Of a DNA stretch of 64,000 nt, positions 55,652 through 63,212 are shown piece by piece. Within the stretch, counting starts at the first letter, position 1, and the number at the start of each line of letters is the position of its first letter. Origin of the DNA: Bugula neritina (Eukaryota > Bryozoa > Gymnolaemata > Cheilostomatida > Bugulidae); assembly GCA_964035545.1 (NCBI GenBank), contig OZ037765.1, forward strand, positions 32,797,004-32,861,003. Direction: 5' to 3'. The position numbers were made by a program, and so were the translations under genes. Under the pieces are notes generated by a model. The model was not told the origin of the DNA and ran no database searches. It worked only from the letters and a program-made list of their open reading frames with translations.

Positions 55652-57007
55652 TTATAACTGTTCTAAAGCGTCTAAATTTACCCACGAGTTTTGAGACTCG
55701 GGATAACCCAACCATTTTACTAAGGCCTTTTTACCTTTCTTTTTAATTACGCGCTCTATTCTATAAGTTTCTTGACTCGTCTTTTGTAATTCCTGTTTGT
55801 AAAAAGATCCTTGAATTTCTTCTCCTCCCAAATAAGTTAATTTATAAGTCGTTGGATTTGTATATAATATTTTACTTATAGTAAACACCTCCTCCGTCCA
55901 TCTAACGGTATAACCTTTTTCAAACGTTCGTTTCTTACGCGGTATATGCACTCTATCACCTATAGCGAATTTAGGTTTAGAAGGCGTGGGTAAGTTTGGA
56001 TATAATTTTATACGTACTTTATTTACGTTAGAGGGGTCACTAGCTTCAATTGGTGTCATTCCGGTAGACGAATGTTTAGTCTCGTTATACCGTTTTACTA
56101 AATCTTTTAATACGTCTATTTATCTATAGGTATTATTCGCCGAAAAATATTTAAACATTCGCTCTTTCATTGTTCTATTCCACCTTTCTACTACGCTAGA
56201 CTTTTCTTCATTTTCCGTAGAATATAAGTCTATTAAGGGCTTTACATCTTTATTATAAAACTCTTTTCCCTTGTCAACCCATAAATGTTGAGGCTTATGG
56301 AAAATTGTTTTTAAAGCTAAAGCAACGGCTTTACCGGTTTTATTTTTTAAAGGTATTATCCAACCGTATTTAGAAAACACGTCTATTACCGTTAATAAAT
56401 ATTTATAACCGTCGTTAATTTCAGCGAATTCAGTCATATCAACCAAGTCGGCCCCCCAAATATCATCAATACCCGATACCCAAACTCGTCTTTTACGAAA
56501 CTTCTTTTGTACGGGTTTATGCAATTCTTCGGCTAACTCATCCGTCCAACGAACTCCCCATCCAAAATGCTTTTTTGTTCCTATTACCGCCGAGGCAAAA
56601 CGACTGTGTCGCTGTTCGGCGGGTGTGGGATTAGGTATAGCTTTTAGTTTGTCTAGCATATTTTTATCACATATTTCGTTTCTAGTTTTAGTATCTTTAT
56701 TAAGTGCGTAACATATGTCGTGTTTCATAGCTATAGCGTCGTCTCGATCTACCGGTTTACTCCATTTTTTAGGAGTCATATCGTCATTCATACGCTTATC
56801 TAATTTAGTACCGGGACCTAAAAAATTATGATTGGGGTAATGCAATTCAACGGGTAAATTGTTTATTAAATTATTCATTAAACCCGACCCTTTTTTAATA
56901 AATGTAGTCTTTTTACATCCGCATTGACTGCAATTACCGTAACCCATTAGTCTTTTATTTTTACTTTCTCTTTCTCCATAATTGAGAGCTTTTGTTTTAA
57001 TTTTACA
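55652..57007 (-). pseudogene. Maverick PLA2-like domain fused to integrase with chromodomain
   Basis: One frame carries GSGLMNNLINNLPVELHYPN, then NFLGPGTKLD and DDAIAMKHDICYALNKD: the Ca-loop GPGT and HDxxY pattern of parvovirus VP1-type phospholipase A2. It continues into a retroviral-type integrase: WGADLVDMTEF (D), LWVDKGKEFYN (D), SSVVERWNRTMKERM (E). A TAA at 56120-56122 stops it; the same frame continues into KPKFAIGDRVHIPRK and a chromodomain (YRIERVIKKKGKKALVKWLG). D-to-E spacing is 28 rather than 35, an in-frame loss before LYSTENEEK. The ORF's nominal ATG at 57043 lies in a nested MITE; the original start is probably downstream, near LMGYGNCSQCGC. Confidence 0.85.
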
Positions 57008-57503
57008 CTTGAAGACCTCAAAGGAAAAATGGCATATGTCCAATTTTGCAAATTTTCACAAATTGAAAATTAAAATTTGGAAACTTGCAACTGCTATCGA
57101 TATGAATCAATTCTAACCAAATTTGATATTATGGTTTTTGAACATGTTTCAAACAACTAGACAAAAAGAAATTTGACCAAGTTTACATAAAATACACAAT
57201 TTGCTAGTCTAAAAATATTTCACATGCGCACCGTCATTAGTCAATTGTTATCACATGACTGGACATAAGTTATTTTTCTTTTGTGATGACTGGACATAGG
57301 TTATTTTTCTTTTGTGATGACTGGACATAGGTCTTTGTTGCTTTGGGGTGGGTTTCAAATCCAGCCTTAAAACCATGGACAAAATTTGTTTTTCTCTTTG
57401 ATAATTTTATGACTAAAACTTTAATACTTGAGCTATCCAAGGGAAGAAAAATCTCATTTTTTTTTAAAATGGACAAATGTCGTTTTTCTTTTGAGGTCTT
57501 CAC
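57008..57503. mobile_element. MITE-like insertion within the Maverick (496 bp)
   Basis: Inverted ends CTTGAAGACCTCAAAGGAAA and, inverted, GTGAAGACCTCAAAAGAAA, flanked by TTACA (57003-57007, 57504-57508). Inside, a 31-bp tandem repeat (starts 57256, 57287, 57318; ACTGGACATAAGTTATTTTT). It separates the divergent integrase and ATPase genes. No gene of its own. Confidence 0.75.
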
Positions 57504-57516
57504 TTACAACAATACA

Positions 57517-57532
57517 TTTATTATAATAAATG
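57517..57532 (+). promoter_or_regulatory. TATA/TAAATG start-context motif (example: ATPase)
   Basis: TTTATTATAATAAATG immediately at the ATPase start. The same AT-rich core joined to the start codon occurs at ten Maverick genes; positions are listed in the findings. Confidence 0.55.
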
Positions 57533-58066
57533 GAAATAGAAAATCTTTTGTGGAAAAACGAAATTAATCGTAATAATAATCCTTTACTTCCTAAAAGCAT
57601 AAGAGGACTTATCGTTGGAAAGTCTGGATGCGGTAAAACTACGTTACTTTGTAACTTACTATTACAACCTAATTGGCTCGATTACGATAAACTTATGATT
57701 TACGGTAAAAGTCTTTCTAAACCCAAATATATAAATATGAAAAAAGCTTTCGAGCTCGGACTAACTAAAGAAGAAATTTTAAATTTCTTTAAAAATTGTG
57801 AAACGATAGTAAATTCGGGTATAAACGTAAATCGTATTTTAAAAAATTACACTATGGGTAACGGTAATATAAACGCTGAATTTATCGAATCTAGTGACGA
57901 CGTTTATGACCCTAGTGAATTAGACGCTAGTAATAAAAATTTAATAATATTCGATGATTTAATGTTGGAAAAACAAAAAACTTGCGAAAGTTATTGTACA
58001 ACGAGCAATGGTAATATAATAGAATCTACAGAATCTCAACCCACATTTCCAAGTTATAACGTTTAA
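57530..58066 (+). pseudogene. Maverick A32/FtsK-type packaging ATPase, C-terminally truncated
   Basis: ATG at 57530. Walker A GKSGCGKTT at residues ~31-39 (RGLIVGKSGCGKTTLLCNLL), LDYDKLMIYGKSL, and Walker B NLIIFDDLML near residue 150. This family of ATPases pumps DNA into capsids in Mavericks, adintoviruses and large DNA viruses. Usual length is ~230-250 residues; here the sensor/arginine-finger region after Walker B is replaced by about 30 residues rich in Ser/Thr/Glu and the frame runs into the terminal repeat at 58063. The gene is the outermost on the right and points outward. Confidence 0.85.
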
Positions 58067-58276
58067 ACACTGTTGCATATTAAATTATTATATTCTCAGC
58101 GTATAATAATTTATTACATCAACTCGAAAATTATATTTATCTTCTTTAAAAAACTAGTAAAATAATTATACTAGTAGTAGGAAGTGGTTGCGTTCTGGAA
58201 CAGCACCCTGACACCGGAGAGTCGAAGACTCGGCGGGGGAAGGGGGTTGTCCCAGAACCAACTACTTCCTACTACT
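58063..58276 (-). repeat. Right terminal inverted repeat of the Maverick, with hairpin
   Basis: Inverted partner of 45638-45851. Its outer 104 bp (58173-58276) is the same imperfect palindrome, with a GAGTCGAAGACTC core. Confidence 0.92.
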
Positions 58277-58282
58277 ACTACT

Positions 58283-58490
58283 TCACAACGTAATTATTAC
58301 CTTCCTTTATAATGTATTTATACACAACTTATAGAATATAAAATAATATACAGGATACAGAGTATAGCTTTATATTTAAACTTTTCAGGCTTAGCCTTAG
58401 ATTCCTGTATTATACAATAAAATGATAAGGGTGCAGTGTAAATATTTATGGAGCCACCCTCTCTCTTGACTCTGAATAGAAATATGAATG
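58283..58490 (+). repeat. LRR intron downstream of exon 15, continued after the Maverick
   Basis: Begins TCACAACGTAATTATTACC and matches 40660-40860. No further LRR exon follows within the window; homology ends near CTCTGAATAGAAATAT. Confidence 0.85.
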
Positions 58491-58847
58491 AACTTGTACT
58501 TTCCTACAAGATAACCATAGGGAAAAGATTTATTAAATGAGTTTCAATGCAAATAAATTGTAACATAGAAGATATGATTATCCATGTGAATTTATTCTAT
58601 AGCATGGATAGTTCAAATTAATCTGTAGCAACTATTACTTGGTAAGTCGTGAGAATGAAACTAATCGTGTTAATTTACTTCATATATAGTACACTTACAT
58701 TTATATTTCGGGTTTAGTATGTTAACACTTCATAGACACTAGCCTTTAGGGGAGGGTGAATAATAAAAACGCACTACATACCTAAGGATAGCATAACACA
58801 ACCAATCTAATTAGATGCCGCTATCCAGCTGCACTTATCCAATTGCG
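58491..58847. other. No gene recognised
   Basis: AT-rich DNA between the end of the LRR array and the gypsy B element. Confidence 0.4.
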
Positions 58848-58852
58848 CTCTC

Positions 58853-59049
58853 TGTTGTAATATTTACACAGTTTATGTAAACTTGGAGTTACCTTTTCTT
58901 GATGTTTTAACTGATCAATTATTATTCTGTTTTTGAAAATAATAGTCACTTCCTGTTTGACTAACTATAGTGCTTGATTAAAACAATTTGAAGATGAAAA
59001 CTAATCCACTAATAATTGCTAGATAAATAGACATCAAGAGAATAAAACA
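58853..59049 (+). repeat. 5' LTR, gypsy B
   Basis: 197 bp, TGTTGTAATATTTACACAG ... AATAAAACA. Identity with the 3' LTR implies very recent insertion. Confidence 0.96.
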
Positions 59050-59060
59050 TGGTGGCAGCG
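59050..59060 (+). other. Primer-binding site, gypsy B
   Basis: TGGTGGCAGCG directly after the LTR, complementary to a CGCTGCCACCA tRNA 3' end (probably tRNA-Leu). Gypsy A uses the same sequence. Confidence 0.7.
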
Positions 59061-59083
59061 TAATTTGATGGTTAGTTTAAAAG

Positions 59084-59860
59084 ATGGAAGGCATTTCACC
59101 ACCTGGACAATTGAATTTAAGGGCAGAAGATTTGTCAGGAGAATGGCGGCGTTGGATTAGGTCATTTGAGGATTATTTGCTAGCAATAGACCTAACTGCT
59201 AACTCAAGAGCCGCAGAAAAAAGGAAATTAGCCTTATTCAGACATTGTGGTGGTGAAGATGTACGTGAAATTTATTCTCAAATGGAATTTAATCTAGAAG
59301 TTAGTGGAGAAATTACTGAAATTGAAGAAGGGGTTGATGGGAGAAAGCTAGAAGATGTAATTAAGCGTTTTCATGAGTACTGTAATCCTCGCACTAGTAT
59401 TGTGCTGAATAGATTTCAATTTCACAACAGTAGCCAAAGTGGAGATACAATTGATGTATACTTGATGAAATTACGAAGGCTGGCGGAAGGTTGTGAATTT
59501 GGCAATCAAAGAGATTCAATGATAAGAGATAAACTGCTTTTTGGAATTAATGATTCAAATGAAAGAGAAAAATTAATGAAAGAGGTTGATGAAAAACTAA
59601 GTTTAGATTTTGTGATTAAGTCGCTGAGAGTAGCTGAGAAGTCTACAAGGCCTAAAGCGATGACGCTACCAGACCCCAAACCCGAGGAAGTGAACGGAGT
59701 GCAAAATGTCGATAATAGGAAGTCAAGAATCCCTTCTGAAGTTGCTTATGATAAACATTCTAAGAACCGATGTGAACAATGTGGGAAAAGCCATTACAAA
59801 AATCAGAGATGTCCAGCTTATGGAACTAAATGTGCGAAATGCAATAAATTTAACCATTGA
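59084..59860 (+). CDS. Gypsy B gag
   Basis: 258 residues from ATG at 59084. Capsid-like core WRRWIRSFEDYLLAIDL ... KLALFRHCGGEDVREIY ... RFHEYCNPRTSIVLNRFQF ... MIRDKLLFGI, then nucleocapsid zinc knuckles CEQCGKSHYKNQRC and CAKCNKFNH. The TGA at 59858-59860 falls inside the second knuckle; the expected closing Cys (ARVC) follows in the same frame at the start of pol. Gag would form the particle and bind RNA; here it ends one ligand short. Confidence 0.88.
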   Translation: MEGISPPGQLNLRAEDLSGEWRRWIRSFEDYLLAIDLTANSRAAEKRKLALFRHCGGEDVREIYSQMEFNLEVSGEITEIEEGVDGRKLEDVIKRFHEYCNPRTSIVLNRFQFHNSSQSGDTIDVYLMKLRRLAEGCEFGNQRDSMIRDKLLFGINDSNEREKLMKEVDEKLSLDFVIKSLRVAEKSTRPKAMTLPDPKPEEVNGVQNVDNRKSRIPSEVAYDKHSKNRCEQCGKSHYKNQRCPAYGTKCAKCNKFNH

Positions 59861-62800
59861 GCCAGAGTGTGTAGAAATTTGAATAGAGTTAATGAAGTAC
59901 AGCCAGAAAAGGGTGACACAGATTTTTATTTAGAAGAGACACATCTCATTAACTCTATAGATTCTCAATCCTGGTACACCAATCTCAGAGTAAGCACCAA
60001 CAAACACAAAGGACAAAGGATCAAATTTAAATTAGATACTGGTGCGTCTCTTAGTGTATGTGGTCCACATCACATCTCAGGGGAGCTAATCTCAACTAGC
60101 AAAAAATTGTACGGCCCAGGGCAGACACTTTTGACATGTTTAGGAACAATAAAGTGCCAGATAACATCAAAGAATGAGCGCATAAATGAAGACCTTTATG
60201 TTATTCAAGATCAAACCACACCATTGCTTAGCCGTAGTGCATGTGAGAAATTAAGCCTCATCTCTGTGGATTCATCTCAATGCCAAATAGAGAATGTGTG
60301 TGTTGATGAGAAGCTGTTCCAAGGATTGGGGAAAGTAAATACAGAGCATGTCATTACGTTGAAAGGAGATGCTAAACCATTTGCTATCCATGTTCCCAGA
60401 CCCATACCTTTTCCTAGAAGAAAGTTAGCAGATGAAGCATTGATGAAAATGATTGAAGATGGAGTAATTGTTAAAGTTGATGAACCTACTCCATGGGTGG
60501 CACCTATGGTAGTAGTTCCTAAACCTGGCCAAAACAAGGTGAGAATTTGCACAGATTATACCGAGTTAAACAAGCATATTTTGAGAGAGTTCCATCCCAT
60601 GGCAACAGTAGATAGCAGCTTAGCTCAATTAGGACAAGGACAAATTTTTTCCAAGATTGATGCAAACAGTGGATTTTGGCAAATTCCTTTAAGCAAAGAA
60701 TCTAGCAAACTAACAACATTTCTGACTCATTCTGGACGATATCGCTATTTGCGACTGCCTCAAGGCCTATGCAGTGCTCCAGAGATTTCTGTTGCTGAAA
60801 TGAACAATATTTTGAAGGATGTTGATGGTGTGGTTATACATATGGATGACATTCTGGTTTTTGGTGAGAGCAAGGAACAACATGACACAAGATTGCAAAT
60901 AGTGTTGGAAAAACTTAAAGCTTCAGGCATTACGCTCAATAAAGACAAATGTAAATTTGGAGTACCATCTGTTAATTTTCTTGGTTATGTCATAGATCAG
61001 TCTGGTATACATGTTGGCCCTCGAGTTCAAGGAATAGTAGATTTTCCTACTCCGAAAAATGTAACTTCAGTACGAAGTTTTCTTGGAATGGCCAACCAGT
61101 ATGCTAAGTTTTCCGAGGAATTAGCTGCTGTGAGTGAACCAATTAGAATGCTGTTGAAGAAAGAGGTTCCATGGCACTGGTCCAGCAAACAAGAAAACTC
61201 CTTCAAGAGGATAAAAGAAATATTTCAAAATGCACCAGTTTTAGCAGTCTATGATGTAGACAAAGACACCATAATCATAACAGATGCTAGCAATGCAGGT
61301 CTAGGAGCAACACTCTGTCAAATTCAACAGGATGGCTCTCGGCGCTTGATATCTGCTGCAAGTCGTTCTTTAACAGAGACCGAAAAGCGTTATGCAGCCA
61401 TAGAAAAAGAAAGTTTAGCAGTCTGTTGGGCTATGGAAAAGTTTTCTCCATATATACTAGGTATGAAGAATGTGGTTATTGAAACTGATCACCGTCCACT
61501 AGTTACTTTGTTTGGGAATATCTTTCTAGACAGGCTTCCACCAAGAATTCAAGGGTTTAAACTTAGACTTCAAAGATTTCAGTATACTATCAGACATGTG
61601 AGGGGGTCTAAGAATGTTGCAGCTGATGCTCTCTCCAGGTATAACACTGCTGAAGCGAACGAGATTGATGCAGCAAGAGAAATGGAAATTGAACTTTATA
61701 TTGATAACATCTACCAACATGGATCTGATAGCAGGTTGGAGCAGCTTCGTTTAGAACAGCATGAAGATGAAATACTGTCAAAAGTAATCAAATTAGTAGA
61801 AAATGGATGGCCAGGGTATTTGTCCACTGAAGATGTTCTTCTGAAGCCTTATTTTGAAAGAAGATCTCTTTTAACAATAAACAAAGGATTCTTGACACTT
61901 GGCAATCGTTTGGTAATACCGTTAGCTCAAAGAGAACAGGTGTTGCAAGATTTACATAGAGGACACTTGGGCATTACAAAATGTCAAGCACGGGCTAGAG
62001 ATAGCGTGTGGTGGCCTTCTATGTCAAAGGCTATTGAGGCTATGATCAGCAATTGTGCTGAATGCAAAATCCATGCAGCTAAAATTACAGAGCCATTACG
62101 TCCTTCTGCAACTCCAGATAGACCTTGGCAACACCTTAGCACTGATTTGTTGACTTATAAAGGCCAAGTATACCTTCTGGTTATTGATAATTATTCAAGG
62201 TATCCTGAACTTGCCTTGCTGGGAAACTCTGACTTTTCTTCAAGTAAAGTAATAACACACCTAAAATTTATTTTTTCACGACATGGCATACCTGAAATAC
62301 TATTGTCAGATAACGGCCCGCAATATGCAAGTGCAGAATTTAAACATTTTTCTGTCGAGTATGGATTTACCCATGTGACTAGCAGTCCACATTATCACAG
62401 AGCGAATGGAGCAGCTGAGCGAGGAGTAAGGACCATCAAAAGCATGCTTGCAAAAGAGAAAGATCCTTATTTGGCTTTGTTAGCCTATAGATCCTCACCG
62501 CAGTTTAGCTCATACTCTCCAGCAGAATTGTTAATGGGTAGAAAATTGAGATCCACTGTACCCATCCATCCGGATAAGCTTAAACCTGAACTCCCTGACC
62601 ATGACTTATTCAAAAGGAGCAACGATCAGTATAAAGAGAAAATGAAAGAAAATCATGACAAAAATCCTAAAGTGCGCCCTCTTTTGCCAGTAAATAAAGG
62701 AGACAATATGATGGTGAGAGATATGCAAAGAGAAGGCTATGCTGCCTCTTCTTCAGATAATATTACTCGTCGAACAAATGTCATGACTGACACTGGACCT

Positions 62801-62899
62801 TTAATACGTAACAGAGCTGATATAACTAATATCCCAACACGATGTTCTGAGCGAACCAGAAAAGTGCCACGCTACTTAACAGATTTTGATTGTACATAA
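59861..62899 (+). CDS. Gypsy B pol polyprotein (PR-RT-RH-IN)
   Basis: About 1010 residues in the gag frame after the TGA, with no ATG near its start. Counting from 59867: protease FKLDTGASLSVC (~57-60); RT VRICTDYTELNKHI, KIDANSGFWQIPLS, VVIHMDDILVF (HMDD at ~325, a variant of YxDD); RNase H IIITDASNAGLGATLCQI and ETDHRPL; integrase HHCC (HRGHLGITKCQARARDSVWW, NCAECKIH), and D-D-E with exact 35 spacing (STDLLTYKG ~758, LLSDNGPQYAS ~814, ANGAAERGVRTIKS ~851). Length and motif order are those of an intact Ty3/gypsy pol. Expression needs readthrough or suppression of the TGA, or that TGA is a new mutation. Confidence 0.93.
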   Translation, partial: ARVCRNLNRVNEVQPEKGDTDFYLEETHLINSIDSQSWYTNLRVSTNKHKGQRIKFKLDTGASLSVCGPHHISGELISTSKKLYGPGQTLLTCLGTIKCQITSKNERINEDLYVIQDQTTPLLSRSACEKLSLISVDSSQCQIENVCVDEKLFQGLGKVNTEHVITLKGDAKPFAIHVPRPIPFPRRKLADEALMKMIEDGVIVKVDEPTPWVAPMVVVPKPGQNKVRICTDYTELNKHILREFHPMATVDSSLAQLGQGQIFSKIDANSGFWQIPLSKESSKLTTFLTHSGRYRYLRLPQGLCSAPEISVAEMNNILKDVDGVVIHMDDILVFGESKEQHDTRLQIVLEKLKASGITLNKDKCKFGVPSVNFLGYVIDQSGIHVGPRVQGIVDFPTPKNVTSVRSFLGMANQYAKFSEELAAVSEPIRMLLKKEVPWHWSSKQENSFKRIKEIFQNAPVLAVYDVDKDTIIITDASNAGLGATLCQIQQDGSRRLISAASRSLTETEKRYAAIEKESLAVCWAMEKFSPYILGMKNVVIETDHRPLVTLFGNIFLDRLPPRIQGFKLRLQRFQYTIRHVRGSKNVAADALSRYNTAEANEIDAAREMEIELYIDNIYQHGSDSRLEQLRLEQHEDEILSKVIKLVENGWPGYLSTEDVLLKPYFERRSLLTINKGFLTLGNRLVIPLAQREQVLQDLHRGHLGITKCQARARDSVWWPSMSKAIEAMISNCAECKIHAAKITEPLRPSATPDRPWQHLSTDLLTYKGQVYLLVIDNYSRYPELALLGNSDFSSSKVITHLKFIFSRHGIPEILLSDNGPQYASAEFKHFSVEYGFTHVTSSPHYHRANGAAERGVRTIKSMLAKEKDPYLALLAYRSSPQFSSYSPAELLMGRKLRSTVPIHPDKLKPELPDHDLFKRSNDQYKEKMKENHDKNPKVRPLLPVNKGDNMMVRDMQREGYAASSSDNITRRTNVMTDTGPLIRNRADITNIPTRCSERTRKVPRYLTDFDCT

Positions 62900-62995
62900 T
62901 TTATTATCCACGCCTGTAATATAAGTTGCACTTGATTTAATTACTGTTGTCAAACCTTTTCTTTTGTGTGTTTTTTTTTTGGTTGTTGTAGCCTG

Positions 62996-63010
62996 AAACT
63001 AAAGAGGGGA
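62996..63010 (+). other. Polypurine tract, gypsy B
   Basis: AAACTAAAGAGGGGA abuts the 3' LTR; primes plus-strand DNA synthesis. Confidence 0.85.
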
Positions 63011-63207
63011 TGTTGTAATATTTACACAGTTTATGTAAACTTGGAGTTACCTTTTCTTGATGTTTTAACTGATCAATTATTATTCTGTTTTTGAAAATAA
63101 TAGTCACTTCCTGTTTGACTAACTATAGTGCTTGATTAAAACAATTTGAAGATGAAAACTAATCCACTAATAATTGCTAGATAAATAGACATCAAGAGAA
63201 TAAAACA
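63011..63207 (+). repeat. 3' LTR, gypsy B
   Basis: 197 bp, identical to the 5' LTR. Confidence 0.96.
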
Positions 63208-63212
63208 CTCTC

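Larger units (their letters stand above)
45638..58276 (-). mobile_element. Maverick/Polinton (adintovirus-like) element, complete ends, decayed genes
   Basis: The element is 12,639 bp and flanked by the 6-bp duplication ACTACT (45632-45637, 58277-58282); removing it rejoins LRR intron sequence. Terminal repeats are 214 bp and begin AGTAGTAGGAAG, agreeing with the AG start and 6-bp target duplication known for Mavericks. Genes recognised are packaging ATPase (+), and on the minus strand PLA2-integrase with chromodomain, double jelly-roll major capsid, penton-like capsid, DNA polymerase B and adenain-like protease, plus unknown ORFs. Stops, frameshifts, an internal deletion and a nested MITE show it is inactive. 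It is shorter than the usual 15-20 kb. Confidence 0.95.
58853..63207 (+). mobile_element. Ty3/gypsy family B LTR retrotransposon, young full-length copy
   Basis: Two 197-bp LTRs identical by eye (58853-59049, 63011-63207), TG...CA ends, target duplication CTCTC (58848-58852, 63208-63212), primer-binding site, gag, pol (PR-RT-RH-IN order) and polypurine tract. No env. The only evident lesion is an in-frame TGA in the gag zinc knuckle. Integrase after RNase H places it in Ty3/gypsy. Confidence 0.95.

Noticed and set aside
55503-55746. Cys-rich plus-strand frames (CPLLCLVSTFVS type) across the Maverick minisatellite
   Set aside because: The 31-bp unit shifts frame each copy; the frames are repeat artefacts overlapping the chromodomain gene.
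55497-57331. CRISPR-like spaced repeats
   Set aside because: Units are directly abutting 31-bp tandem repeats without unique spacers, in a eukaryotic context.
57270-57567. Short frames on both strands between integrase and ATPase
   Set aside because: They lie inside the MITE and its 31-bp repeats; no family resemblance.
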